Part shown: in pieces, positions 23,764-32,202 of the stretch
Numbering within the stretch: position 1 is the stretch's first letter
Layout: each line of letters opens with the position of its first letter
Source: Mycobacterium kiyosense
GTDB taxonomy: Bacteria > Actinomycetota > Actinomycetes > Mycobacteriales > Mycobacteriaceae
Length of the DNA: 64,000 nucleotides
Direction: 5' to 3'
Assembly (NCBI GenBank): GCA_021654635.1
Contig: AP025179.1
Coordinates: 5,890,001 to 5,954,000, forward strand
Notes under the pieces: model-generated
The model's input: the letters and a program-made list of their open reading frames with translations, nothing else
Told to the model about the DNA's origin: nothing
Databases searched by the model: none
Position numbers and translations under genes: made by a program

Positions 23764-24081
23764 ATGACCACTCTTCATGACCCGCAGGTAGTGCGGGTGA
23801 ACAAGAAGTCGCAGCTGGTGGTCCAGGGCGGGCACCCCATGGAAGAGTTTGTTGTGCTCCAAGATGAACATGGCGGAGTGCACCTGCTACCCAGGCACTT
23901 CTACGAAGAGATCCAGCAAGCGACGGGCGAGCTCAAGAGCGCCGTCGAAGACCGTCGTGAGTACCTTCGCAAACTGAAAGCAGAGATGCCCGAGCAGAAG
24001 AACGAGGGCGACCTGTCCGGTCTGGTGGATGAGGTGCGCAGCTTCGGTTGGCTTCGGCAGCTGGTCAATCGGCTCATCTGA
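23764..24081 (+). CDS. Putative antitoxin partner of the MazF/PemK-like toxin
   Basis: 105 residues. The N-terminal half looks beta-rich ('VVRVNKKSQLVVQGGHPMEE', then 'FVVLQDEHGGVHLLP'). It is followed by a charged helix ('YEEIQQATGELKSAVEDRRE') and a C-terminal helix ('VDEVRSFGWLRQLVNRLI') that could embrace the toxin. It is not a recognisable MazE/AbrB protein; the antitoxin call comes from its place three bases before a toxin gene of the MazF fold. A candidate -10 hexamer 'catact' lies near 23695. Confidence 0.6.
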   Translation: MTTLHDPQVVRVNKKSQLVVQGGHPMEEFVVLQDEHGGVHLLPRHFYEEIQQATGELKSAVEDRREYLRKLKAEMPEQKNEGDLSGLVDEVRSFGWLRQLVNRLI

Positions 24082-24084
24082 GGC

Positions 24085-24462
24085 ATGGCGAAACCACCGA
24101 TTGTCAGAGGTGGCGTCTACTTCGTGCCGGACGACATCCTGATCCTGTTACCCAGCCAGCTCCGCAGGGTTATTCACACTGGAAGACGGTATTTCGTAGT
24201 CCTCAGTGGTGACGAGACCAATTCAGACGGTGATTGGCCCATTGTCTCGGGGTGCCCGATCTCGAGCCAGACAAAGTGGAAGACGAAGTTCGACGTCGCG
24301 CTCGGCTCCGGCGAAGCGGGTGTTCAGAAGAAATGTTGGGTGCGGGTCCCGGCATTGCAATCCATCGAGAAGCAGCACCTTGAGGACTTCACAGGGCACC
24401 TCGACCCTGCCCGACTAGATCAAATCGACGTCTCCCTGTTCTCCTACCTCGGACAGGTTTAG
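24085..24462 (+). CDS. MazF/PemK-family mRNA interferase toxin
   Basis: 125 residues following the PemK/MazF plan: 'RGGVYFVPDD' (first beta strand with the conserved Arg-Gly), 'RRYFVVLSGDETN', 'WPIVSGCPISS', 'FDVALGSGEAGVQKKCWVRV' (the usual Ser replaced by Cys) and a C-terminal helix ending 'LFSYLGQ'. Such toxins cleave RNA at short motifs. Together with the preceding gene it forms a type II toxin-antitoxin module that would stabilise the element or act against phages. Cut-site specificity cannot be predicted. Confidence 0.78.
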   Translation: MAKPPIVRGGVYFVPDDILILLPSQLRRVIHTGRRYFVVLSGDETNSDGDWPIVSGCPISSQTKWKTKFDVALGSGEAGVQKKCWVRVPALQSIEKQHLEDFTGHLDPARLDQIDVSLFSYLGQV

Positions 24463-24809
24463 CATCAGGGCCGCGGCGGGCCCCGAAATCGTTGCAACAG
24501 AAACCCGAAAACCCGTATGGAACCCGAGACGCTATGCCTAGTCGGCGCGGGCGATTCGGGTTTGGGATTGCCCCCCCAGGGGCCCCCTGCTTCCCCGCCG
24601 CCTGATCTGCGTTTGTGCTGATGCCCAGTCTGGTTGCCTGCACTCCATAGTGACAAAGCGCAGGTCAGACGTGGTCTGATCGGCGGAGCGAGGGTGTGGC
24701 AGCGGTGGCGCAGGTGCACGCTCGTGGTTAGGAGCCGGGTCGTGGCGTGCCCTTGCCGGTGGCTAACGAATGCGAAAGGGCCGGGTTGACGCCCGCCGCT
24801 GCCATGTCT
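24463..24809. other. Intergenic region between convergent toxin and capsid genes
   Basis: About 350 bases with no credible gene on either strand. There is a G/C-rich start ('gggccgcggcgggccccg', able to fold back) just after the toxin stop, which may act as a terminator, and the words 'aaacccga' (about 24491) and 'tcgggttt' (about 24557) are inverted copies. Nothing else stands out. Confidence 0.5.
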
Positions 24810-25646
24810 TTACGGGGTGGTGTTGACCTTGATGACTGCGGCTGGGTAGGTGAAGCCGAACCCGATGCGCAGTGTGGACCGCACGGCTACCCGGTCGGAG
24901 GTGAAGTAGACGCTGGTGTCGGTGACCACGGTGGCGTCTTGGCGTATGACCATGATGCTGTGGCTCTGCGGGATTCCCCAGACGATGCCGTCGGCGACGG
25001 CTGGGGAGGTGTAGAGCGGTAGGCCGGCGATGACGCGACTGGTGGGCTGTGTCGGGTCGGAGGCGAGCAGCGACTTGTTCGAACCGGTCGTCAGTTCTTT
25101 CAGTGATGCCAGTGCGAGCGCGGTGGCGGGGCTGGCGACGAACGCCGTGAGTGTGGTGTGCACGGTCTCGGCGGCGGACTTCGCGGCCTCGGCCCAGTCG
25201 AGGTTGGTCCAGGTGTCGCCGGCGTCGATGACGGTGGACGACAGGGACAGCAGCCCGGCCGGCCCGTTGGTGGTGGTGTTGCCGAAGTAGGCGGCGTCGA
25301 GCTTGCGTTTGAGGTCGCGCACCAGGCCGTCGCCGACAACCTGCAGCGCGGCCGGTGAGGAGTCGGCGGCCAGCTCGTTGCTGATGACGGTCAACCCGGC
25401 CAACTTCTTGGGCGTGACCAGGACCTCGGTGATGGTCGGGTCCGAGGCAGTGATTTCAGCGCCTTCAGCGGTCCAGGCCGCAGTGGGGTCCGCGCTGACG
25501 ATGGGGACGCGGAAGTCATGCGAGTTGGTGGGGACGACGGTCGAAACCTGGGCTGCGACCGAGGTTTCCATCAGTGGTCTGATGACGAGGGCGCCGACTT
25601 CCTCGGGGGTGAGGATGGATGCGCCGCTGCTGGTGGTGAGTGCCAT
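24810..25646 (-). CDS. Phage major capsid protein, HK97 fold
   Basis: 278 residues resembling short HK97-type major capsid proteins: 'GASILTPEEVGALVIRPLME' at the start, 'FRVPIVSADPTAAWTAEGAE' (N-arm/E-loop region), 'TVISNELAADSS', then 'AAYFGNTTTNGPAGLL' and a C-terminal beta-rich part 'STLRIGFGFTYPAAVIKV'. There is no fused protease and no N-terminal delta domain, in keeping with the separate scaffold-like gene upstream. RBS 'ggaag' lies ten bases before the ATG. It is the last gene of the leftward operon, after a 170-base gap. Confidence 0.88.
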   Translation of the reverse strand: MALTTSSGASILTPEEVGALVIRPLMETSVAAQVSTVVPTNSHDFRVPIVSADPTAAWTAEGAEITASDPTITEVLVTPKKLAGLTVISNELAADSSPAALQVVGDGLVRDLKRKLDAAYFGNTTTNGPAGLLSLSSTVIDAGDTWTNLDWAEAAKSAAETVHTTLTAFVASPATALALASLKELTTGSNKSLLASDPTQPTSRVIAGLPLYTSPAVADGIVWGIPQSHSIMVIRQDATVVTDTSVYFTSDRVAVRSTLRIGFGFTYPAAVIKVNTTP

Positions 25647-25816
25647 TAGTTGAATCTTCCTTGGGTATCAAGCGAACACGGTGAATGAACGTGAGTGGTT
25701 GTCACGTAATGATTCGCGGCCTGTCCAGCAGGTTCGCGGTGTTCGCCTCCAAGGGCGGTGTTGGTCGTGGCGGGGCGCTCACCCTTCGGGGTCAACGCCC
25801 TACAACCACAGTCAGT

Positions 25817-26293
25817 TTAGCGTAGCGGGCCGACGCGAGAGCTGATTGCCTCAGACCATGTCGGTTGTGGCTCCGGCGTGTAATCCGAGGGCGTGGCGCC
25901 GGGCCGCAGTCCTTCGATGGGCCGGTCACTCGGCGGTGCTGGCGTCGGCTTGTAATTCGTGCCGAGGTGCGGCTTCTCGGTCAGCAGTGTGGTGGCGGCG
26001 GTGGCGATCTTCTCGGGGTCCGGCATCCCGTACTCGTCGTAGAAGTCCTTGCCGGTGGTCCAGATGTCGGCCGGGTCGATGAGGTGTTCGGCGGCGACGC
26101 GCTGGACCTCGTTCATCTGCATCGCGTCATACCGGGTGACGGCGGCTTCGTAGTCGGACTCGAGGGTACGGAGCCGTTCGCGCAGGTTGCGGTTCTCGCT
26201 GCGCAGCCGTTTCGCCGCTTCGAGGTTCTGCGGGAGATCAAGGCTGTCGTCGCCGTGGTCGACGCCTGGGCTGGTGTCGGGTGTGTCGGTCAT
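25817..26293 (-). CDS. Scaffold-like phage protein (158 aa)
   Basis: 158 residues, acidic. A coiled coil ('AAKRLRSENRNLRERLRTLE', about residues 28-55) is followed by 'EVQRVAAEHLIDPADIWTTG' and a Pro-rich, flexible C-terminus. This layout and position directly before the capsid gene fit phage scaffolding proteins; sequence evidence for the family is otherwise weak. ATG 26293 has a strong ribosome site (aggagg) and overlaps the upstream stop (ATGA). Confidence 0.65.
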   Translation of the reverse strand: MTDTPDTSPGVDHGDDSLDLPQNLEAAKRLRSENRNLRERLRTLESDYEAAVTRYDAMQMNEVQRVAAEHLIDPADIWTTGKDFYDEYGMPDPEKIATAATTLLTEKPHLGTNYKPTPAPPSDRPIEGLRPGATPSDYTPEPQPTWSEAISSRVGPLR

Positions 26294-26703
26294 GCTGATT
26301 CCTCCTGGGATTCGAGTTGTGGCCAGCGGCGGTTCCGCGTGCCGGTACTGGGATAGGTGATGGCGGTGAAGAGTTCGGCTGGCAGCTCGTGACCGAGGTG
26401 CTCGAGCAGTGTGCGTTCGGCGTCGGTGGCTGGCCGCACGTTGACGCGCCAGCTGCTCATGCCGGCGGCGGTGAGGATGCGGCGGGCGCGGGCCTGGATG
26501 GCGGCCAGTCCGGCGGGGTCCGATGTCCCCCACACGGCGGGCAGGTTGAACGCCGAGAACTGTTGCCGTTGGTGGTCTGCGGCCTGGGTGGCGTCCTCGG
26601 CGCGCTGCAAATCGTCAGGCAGATGCTCGAAGACAAGCCAGCCGCGGGGGTCGGTGCCGGCGGCGGCGCGATCGTGCTGGGGACCGATCGTGTCTGCGGT
26701 CAT
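26290..26703 (-). CDS. Unknown phage-type protein next to the IS insertion (137 aa)
   Basis: 137 residues with 'WLVFEHLPDDLQRAEDATQA', a small helical part 'AAIQARARRILTAAG' and a C-terminal 'LFTAITYPSTGTRNRRW'. No family recognised. The ATG at 26703 lies only 30 bases from the IS21 left end, so the native 5' end may have been lost; an open frame in fact runs back into the IS. Its stop overlaps the scaffold-like gene's start. Confidence 0.55.
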   Translation of the reverse strand: MTADTIGPQHDRAAAGTDPRGWLVFEHLPDDLQRAEDATQAADHQRQQFSAFNLPAVWGTSDPAGLAAIQARARRILTAAGMSSWRVNVRPATDAERTLLEHLGHELPAELFTAITYPSTGTRNRRWPQLESQEESA

Positions 26704-26732
26704 TGCGCACCGTGCTCTTGCAGGATTGGCTA

Positions 26733-26820
26733 TGACAGTTTGATTCAGGACCGGTGTGACGGCCTGATTCAGGACCACCTTCTTTCAGACCGGTGTGTTG
26801 TGACGGTTTGATTCAGGACC
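26733..26820. repeat. IS21 left terminal repeats (three copies)
   Basis: Three direct copies of 'tgattcaggacc' at 26741-26752, 26765-26776 and 26809-26820, matching the L1-L3 transposase-binding sites of IS21 elements. Confidence 0.85.
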
Positions 26821-26871
26821 ACCCTCGACGGTTGGCGTGTCGATTATTGGCTCGCTGTCGGAGGGTTCCGG

Positions 26872-28547
26872 ATGGGAAGTCGTGTGGAGCTGTTCGCCCA
26901 GATACGTAGGGACGCCCGGGTCGAGGGTTTGGGTATTCGGGCGCTTGCTCGTAAGTACAAGGTTGGCCGGGATACGGTCCGGCACGCGTTGGCGAATCCG
27001 GAGCCGCCGAGGCGGAAGACACCGGTGCGGGAGTCGCCGAAACTGGGCCCGCTCAAACCTGCGATTGATGCGATGCTGCGGACCGATCTGGATGCGCCCC
27101 GCAAGCAACGCCACACTGCGACAAGGATTTGCAATCGTCTGGCCGATGAACACGGCGTTGAGGATGTGTCGTATTCGTCGGTGCGTGACTATGTCCGGGT
27201 CCGTCGTGCGGAGATCATCGCCGAGTCCGGTAAGCAGGCGCAGGAAGCGTTCGTGCCGCAGGAACACCCGCCCGGCGCTGAAGCTGAGGTTGATTTCGGC
27301 GAGGTTCACGTCATCCTCGCTGGTGTCAGAACCCGCTGCTACATGTTCGTTTTCCGAATGTCGATGTCCGGCAAGGCAGTCCATCGGGTGTATGCGACTC
27401 AGTCGCAGGAGGCGTTCCTCGAAGGCCACATCGAAGCATTCGACGTGATCGGCGGCATCCCGGTGCGCCATATCCGCTACGACAACTTGAAGTCTGCGGT
27501 CACCTCGGTGGTGTTCGGCCGCGGTCGGGGCAGGGTCGAGAACGACCGGTGGGTGCTGTTCAGATCGTTCTACGGGTTCGACCCGTTCTACTGCCAGCCG
27601 GGAGTGAAAGGCGCCCACGAGAAAGGCGGAGTCGAGGGCGAGATCGGACGTTTCCGCCGCACCTGGCTCACGCCCATGCCGGAAGTGGACTCGCTGTCAG
27701 AGCTCAACGACTACATCCGCCGCTGCGAAGCACGTGAGGATCATCGGCGGGTCACCGGCCGGCTGCACACCGTGGGCCAGGACTTCCAGACCGAACGAGA
27801 ACATCTCGCCGCTCTGCCTGCCGAGCGGTTCGACCCGGGCTGGTGCTGCATCCACGGGTGGACCGGTCGGCGCTGATCACGGCGCGGTCGGCGAAGTACT
27901 CGGTTCCCGCCCGGTTGATCGGACGCAAAGTCAGGGTGTCGCTGCGGGCCTCGGAGTTGGTCGTCTTCGACGGCCGCACTATCGCCGCACGCCATGAACG
28001 CGTCACGACCCGCAACGGGCAATCGATCAACCTCGACCACTATCTGGAGGTGTTGCACTGCAAACCCGGCGCGTTGCCCGGCTCCACCGCGCTTGCTCAG
28101 GCCCGCGCCGCCGGCACTTTCACCGCAGCGCACGAGGCGTTCTGGCAGCAGGCCCGCCGCGTCGACGGCGATGCTGGCGGGACTCGCTCGCTAATCGACG
28201 TGCTGCTGCTGCACCGCAGCATGCGCGCTACCGATGTGATCGCCGGGATCCACGCCGCCCTGTCGGTCGGTGCCGTTTCAGCGGATGTGGTCGCGGTCGA
28301 AGCACGCCTGCATGCCGCCGGTGGTGGTCTCGAATCAGACCGTCACGCCGGTAACCATGCCAATACCGTCGATTACCGGGTCGTCAGTCTGACCCAGCGC
28401 CGCCTGGCTGATCCAGCGACCGTGATCGCCGGCCTGCCACCCGACACCCGGCCGCTGCCTGACGTCGCGGCCTACGACGAGCTGCTCCAACGCAGACCCC
28501 CAACACCGCCACCCGGTGACGGAATGGAAGGAACGACTGGATCATGA
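26872..28547 (+). pseudogene. istA: IS21 transposase IstA, one-base frameshift
   Basis: The first frame (26872-27876) holds the N-terminal HTH ('IRALARKYKVGRDTVRHALA') and the DDE catalytic core: 'AEVDFGEVHV' (first Asp), 'RYDNLKSAV' (second Asp) and 'HEKGGVEGEIGRFRR' (Glu). The second frame (27843-28547) holds the C-terminal beta-barrel part ('RSAKYSVPARLIGRKVRV') and tail. They join at 'gacccgggctgg' near 27837; one more G would restore a single protein of about 558 residues. Either inactive in fact or a consensus error. It overlaps istB by four bases. Confidence 0.9.
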
Positions 28548-29434
28548 GCACGGCCACGAAAGTCACCAACACCCTGCGCCGCCAACGCGGGATGACCCCA
28601 CAAGCGGCCCAAGCCGCCGTCGATTCCGCATGCCGACGCCTGCGGTTGCCGACCGTGCGTGCGGTGATCGACGAAGCAGTGAAAGTCGCCGAGCGTGAAC
28701 AGCTCACCTACCACGGCTTCCTCGCCGAACTGCTCCTGGCCGAATGCGATGACCGGGACCGCCGATCCACCTTGCGGCGAGTCGCAGCGGCCGGGTTTCC
28801 ACGTCAGAAATGGTTGGGCGACTTCGATTTCGACGCCAACCCAAACATCAACGCCGCCACCGTACATACCGTCGCCCAAGGCGATTGGATACGCCGAGGC
28901 GACCCGCTCTGCCTGATCGGCGACTCGGGCACCGGCAAGTCCCACCTGCTCATTGGTGTGGGCACCGCCGCCGCCGAGCAAGGCTTCCGCGTCCGCTACA
29001 CACTGGCGACCAAACTGGTCAACGAACTCGTCGAGGCCGCCGATGAAAAGCAACTCGCCCGCACGATCGCCCGCTACGGCCGCGTCGATCTTTTATGTAT
29101 CGACGAACTCGGCTACATGGAACTCGACCGCCGGGGCGCGGAGTTGCTGTTCCAAGTACTCACTGAACGCGAGGAAAAGGCGTCAGTAGCCATCGCATCC
29201 AACGAGAGTTTCTCCGGCTGGACCAAAACCTTCACCGACCCCCGACTCTGCGCCGCGATCGTCGACCGACTCACCTTCCACGGCACCATCATCGAAACCG
29301 GCACCACCTCATACCGGCTCAGCCATACCCGCGGTAGCAGCTCGCGATCACAGCCTACGAAGACGCCTGAGCCACCACCTCCTCGCCGAGGTGGTCCCGA
29401 ATCAAGCCGTCACAGTGGTCCTGAGTCAGGTTGA
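28544..29434 (+). CDS. istB: IS21 helper ATPase IstB
   Basis: 296-residue AAA+ protein with Walker A 'GDSGTGKSHLLIG' (about residue 125), Walker B 'DLLCIDELGY', sensor region 'SVAIASNESFSGW' and 'DRLTFHGTIIETGTTSYRL'. IstB remodels DNA and stimulates IstA during target capture. It starts at the ATG overlapping the istA stop (ATGA) and ends inside the right terminal repeats. Confidence 0.93.
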   Translation: MSTATKVTNTLRRQRGMTPQAAQAAVDSACRRLRLPTVRAVIDEAVKVAEREQLTYHGFLAELLLAECDDRDRRSTLRRVAAAGFPRQKWLGDFDFDANPNINAATVHTVAQGDWIRRGDPLCLIGDSGTGKSHLLIGVGTAAAEQGFRVRYTLATKLVNELVEAADEKQLARTIARYGRVDLLCIDELGYMELDRRGAELLFQVLTEREEKASVAIASNESFSGWTKTFTDPRLCAAIVDRLTFHGTIIETGTTSYRLSHTRGSSSRSQPTKTPEPPPPRRGGPESSRHSGPESG

Positions 29435-29436
29435 CA
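29393..29436. repeat. IS21 right terminal repeats (two copies)
   Basis: Inverted relatives of the left motif at 29393-29404 ('ggtcccgaatca') and 29417-29428 ('ggtcctgagtca'); the IS ends in 'ttgaca' at 29436. Read in reverse, the right end is about 80% identical to the left end over 45 bases. Confidence 0.85.
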
Positions 29437-29766
29437 TAGAGACAGGATGTCGTCGCGGGCCGCGGCGAGGTCGCCAGCCAGACGAGCGATGGTCAACTCT
29501 TCACCTTGGGCGCCGATGGCGGTGACGGCGAAGTGTTCGAGCAACGCCACGAGCATCTGCGGGCCGCTGTCCTCAGATTTGATGTCGCGGTGGAACAACA
29601 CAAAGGCGTGGTTGAAATCGTGGCTGCGAGACACGTACAGGCGCAGCAGCTCGATCGCGCGGGCTCGCTGCGCGGCTGTCGGCCGCCAAGGATCCAACCA
29701 GTCGCCGAAGCGCGGGTCGTCGGGGTGCGGCGGCTCGGTGCTCCAGTCACCCGGGTAGTCGGTCAT
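29410..29766 (-). CDS. Unknown element protein, 3' end replaced by IS21 sequence
   Basis: 118 residues; acidic N-terminus 'MTDYPGDWSTEPPHPDDP', then a helical region 'AAQRARAIELLRLYVSRSHD' and 'SEDSGPQMLVALLEHFAVTA'. The last eight or nine residues are encoded by the IS21 right end, so the native C-terminus is lost or altered. No family recognised. The start overlaps the WhiB-like gene's stop (ATGA), so it was part of the leftward operon. Confidence 0.6.
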   Translation of the reverse strand: MTDYPGDWSTEPPHPDDPRFGDWLDPWRPTAAQRARAIELLRLYVSRSHDFNHAFVLFHRDIKSEDSGPQMLVALLEHFAVTAIGAQGEELTIARLAGDLAAARDDILSLCQPDSGPL

Positions 29767-30077
29767 TGCATCGTTCCCTTCAGTTGTTCGGTGTTAGCAG
29801 TTGGTCTGCCGACGGGTTTGGGTTTGCGGATCTGCCCGGCGATCACGCCGTCTGGGCGCTTCCTGGCTGGTAGCGATTGGAGCCAGTCACCGCAGTGGGC
29901 CAGCGCCGGGCAATGTTGGCAGAGGCCGACAGCCTGGGTGTGGCGCTGGGTGACGACGTCGGGATGCTCACCACGTGCCGCCGCGTCGAAGAGGTGGTGG
30001 CGGCCTCGGCAGCGAGCGCCGGGAAGGCTTGGTGCCCCAGCGATTACGTCGAGCAAGTCGGCCAACTGCACGTTCAT
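29763..30077 (-). CDS. WhiB-like Fe-S regulator of the element
   Basis: 104 residues with the four-cysteine pattern of WhiB-family proteins: Cys in 'PGARCRGRHHLF', then 'CQHCPALAHCGDW' (CxxCx5C). This would bind a [4Fe-4S] cluster. The usual G[VI]WGG turn is replaced by 'PDGVIAGQI', as in divergent phage versions. Phage WhiB proteins (for example in TM4) act on host WhiB2-dependent promoters and superinfection, so a regulatory role towards host or helper phage is plausible. Overlaps on both sides (ATGA) place it in the operon. Confidence 0.75.
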   Translation of the reverse strand: MNVQLADLLDVIAGAPSLPGARCRGRHHLFDAAARGEHPDVVTQRHTQAVGLCQHCPALAHCGDWLQSLPARKRPDGVIAGQIRKPKPVGRPTANTEQLKGTMQ

Positions 30078-31858
30078 CCGGCGTTCTCCTCTTCGGCGGG
30101 ATCCACGATGTGCCAGACCCGCGCATTTTTCGCGTTGCCAACCACGGGGCGGCTGTCGACTCGGTCGCACTTGACCGCGGCGTGCCGAACGGCGTCCCAG
30201 CTGTAACCCGCGCCCTGTGCAGCCTGTTGCAGCGCGCCGGGATCGAGAACTTCCGTTCCAGCGGGTAGGGCGTCGATGTAGGCGAGAACCCAGTCCCCGG
30301 CGGTCACGTAGCCGTCGCTGTCGCCCGTCAACGACCAGGTGGTGACGCCGGCCTTGACTTCGATAACTCGGACGTCTGGATGGGCGCTCGCCGCTGTGGC
30401 GATGCTGCCTTTCTTGAACCCTGCCCGTTCGCCGGCTTCGCGGACAGCAAACGATTCGATGGTGGTGTGACCGGCAGCGCGCAGCTCGGCAATGTAGTTG
30501 TCGAACCAGATCCGGCACGACACCTTCGGCTTGGCAGGTTCGTGCGACCTGCGAGAGTCAAGGTCTGTGACCGTGGCCTCGGTAATCCGGCCGCGGGTTT
30601 GCTGCTGCTGCCGTCGGCACCCTTCGCAATAGCCACGCTCGACGGAATCGGGAGCGATCAGGCGTTGCCCGCACGCGGCGCAATTGACAGTTGGATCAGC
30701 AGTCGGCTCACTCTCCCCGGCGTGAGCTGACTGGGAAATCGGCCCAGTCGGCTCATTGTGTTTGTGCTGGTCGGACCCAGTTGGCTCAGTTGGCTCACGT
30801 TTTTGAGAGACGGGGGGTGCGCTGAGCTGACTGGGCAGGTACCACGTCGAGGTCCGTGGGAACCCTGACGAGCGGTCTTCGATGCCGAGTTTCTTCTTTG
30901 CTCGTTTGAGGGTGGCCTCGCTGAACCGTTCCTTGGCGGCATCGTTCTTCACCCGCTTCGATGCCGTAGGGCCGTTCGCGGTCAGGTAGTCCTGCAGCCA
31001 GTTCTCGGCAGCGGTCCGTTCGTCGCTGTCCTCTTCGGATTCGGGCGTAGCGAGCAAACCCCGTGCGTCGTGGTGAGTGGTGCCGAGCCACTCGACATGG
31101 GCTACGCCATGCTCTGGGCTATCGACCAAGCGGTACGCCAGAGATTGCGGCATGACGCCGAGGTTGGACTTCACGCATGCCAGCACCCGCTGCATCGGGT
31201 TGTTGGGGTCCGCGGCCACCAGCAGGCCGGCTCGGGCAGCACCGACGATTCCGATTGACCCACCACCGCGATACATCGGGTCACCGCCCTTGGCTTTATT
31301 CAGATGCCGCAGCAAGAGCACAGTGCAGCGGTTGCGGTCGGCGGCCGCGCCCAGCGCCGATAGAACCCTGCGAACGTCTTGGTCCTTGTGCGCATCAGTT
31401 CCGGCTGGAAGGAACGCCATGAGAACGTCGACGATCAACAACCGGGCGTCGGTGGCGGCCATTGCGGCGTCAAGATCCACAACATCGGCCAACGACAACG
31501 GACGCAAGTAGCGTTCGCCGCTCTCGGGATCGATGAGCGTCTTGCCTTCAATTGCATGAACACGACCGACGTCAGCACCGGCGGCATCCAGTCGTGGACG
31601 TGTCGTATCCGCCAGGCCGTCCTCGGCTGACAGCAGAAGAACATCACCGGGGTGCTGACAGATATCCCCAGTCGGCCATTGCCCGCCGGTCGTGACCGTG
31701 GCGGTCATGTCGAGCGCCAGTGTGGACTTACCCAAGCCGGGGTCTCCGTCAAGGGTGACGGGCTTGCCCAGCGGAAGCCGGTCCTGCCACAACCATTCGA
31801 CCCGTTCCGCCTGGACGTCGGAGAGGCGCGTGAGCTTGAGACTGTGTTCGATCGTCAA
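30074..31858 (-). CDS. RepA-like AAA/RecA-fold ATPase with zinc ribbon
   Basis: 594 residues. The N-terminal third is a RecA-like ATPase of the AAA_25/RepA type: Walker A 'DGDPGLGKSTLAL' (about residue 38), 'VLLLSAEDGLADT', Walker B 'ARLLIVDVLMAFL' and 'VLLLRHLNKAKGGDPMYRGG'. A basic helical region follows, then a zinc-ribbon-like 'CAACGQRL...YCEGC' and winged-helix-like repeats at the C-terminus. Likely a replicative helicase or initiator, comparable in place to phiRv1 Rv1582c and phiRv2 Rv2655c. The start is TTG 31858, inferred from 'ggaggt' seven bases upstream and the TTGA overlap with the previous stop. Confidence 0.8.
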   Translation of the reverse strand: MTIEHSLKLTRLSDVQAERVEWLWQDRLPLGKPVTLDGDPGLGKSTLALDMTATVTTGGQWPTGDICQHPGDVLLLSAEDGLADTTRPRLDAAGADVGRVHAIEGKTLIDPESGERYLRPLSLADVVDLDAAMAATDARLLIVDVLMAFLPAGTDAHKDQDVRRVLSALGAAADRNRCTVLLLRHLNKAKGGDPMYRGGGSIGIVGAARAGLLVAADPNNPMQRVLACVKSNLGVMPQSLAYRLVDSPEHGVAHVEWLGTTHHDARGLLATPESEEDSDERTAAENWLQDYLTANGPTASKRVKNDAAKERFSEATLKRAKKKLGIEDRSSGFPRTSTWYLPSQLSAPPVSQKREPTEPTGSDQHKHNEPTGPISQSAHAGESEPTADPTVNCAACGQRLIAPDSVERGYCEGCRRQQQQTRGRITEATVTDLDSRRSHEPAKPKVSCRIWFDNYIAELRAAGHTTIESFAVREAGERAGFKKGSIATAASAHPDVRVIEVKAGVTTWSLTGDSDGYVTAGDWVLAYIDALPAGTEVLDPGALQQAAQGAGYSWDAVRHAAVKCDRVDSRPVVGNAKNARVWHIVDPAEEENAG

Positions 31859-32202
31859 GCCGACCTCCGTATGTAAGCCCCAGCGCGGCTGCGGATCTCG
31901 CGGGCGACCGCCGGCCAGTCCGCAGCTGCAGCAACGGCTTTCGATGCATCGGCCGCTGCCTCCTGGGCGGTCTCGACGCGCAGCACGTGGTGCTCGCCGT
32001 CGATGGCCACAGCCAGCAGCTTGCGGGGGTCGCCGTCGGCCAGGGCGCACCACGGCGGTGTACCGGCGGCCGGGATGGGGCCGTAGTTCGCCTGCTGTAC
32101 AACGGCTTCGAGGAATTCGTGGACCGGCCACCAGGCGCGCTGCTGGGATGGTGGAGGACCGGCCCCGAAGGGCCGGCCTCTTACCTCTTGCGAGTCGGTC
32201 AC
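31855..32202 (-). CDS. DUF2742-like phage protein (115 aa)
   Basis: 115 residues from GTG 32202, which overlaps the previous stop (GTGA). Core 'WWPVHEFLEAVVQQANYG', 'GTPPWCALADGDPRKLLAVA' and 'DWPAVAREIRSRAGAYIRR' recalls the DUF2742 family found in mycobacterial prophage-like elements beside the Rep-like gene. Function unknown. Probably an early protein acting with the downstream ATPase. Confidence 0.65.
   Translation of the reverse strand: MTDSQEVRGRPFGAGPPPSQQRAWWPVHEFLEAVVQQANYGPIPAAGTPPWCALADGDPRKLLAVAIDGEHHVLRVETAQEAAADASKAVAAAADWPAVAREIRSRAGAYIRRSA

Larger units (their letters stand above)
26733..29436 (+). mobile_element. IS21-family insertion sequence inside the element
   Basis: About 2.7 kb with 5'-TG...CA-3' ends. 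Terminal repeats contain 'tgattcaggacc' three times at the left (26741, 26765, 26809) and two inverted relatives at the right (29393, 29417), the multiple-site arrangement typical of IS21. It encodes istA (frameshifted) and istB. No clear target-site duplication flanks it: the left flank ends 'ggcta', the right flank begins 'tagag'. That suggests a later deletion or rearrangement next to it. Confidence 0.93.

Noticed and set aside
26837..27448. Alternative plus-strand frame inside istA
   Set aside because: Overlaps the DDE domain fully; only the 26872 frame carries the catalytic motifs.
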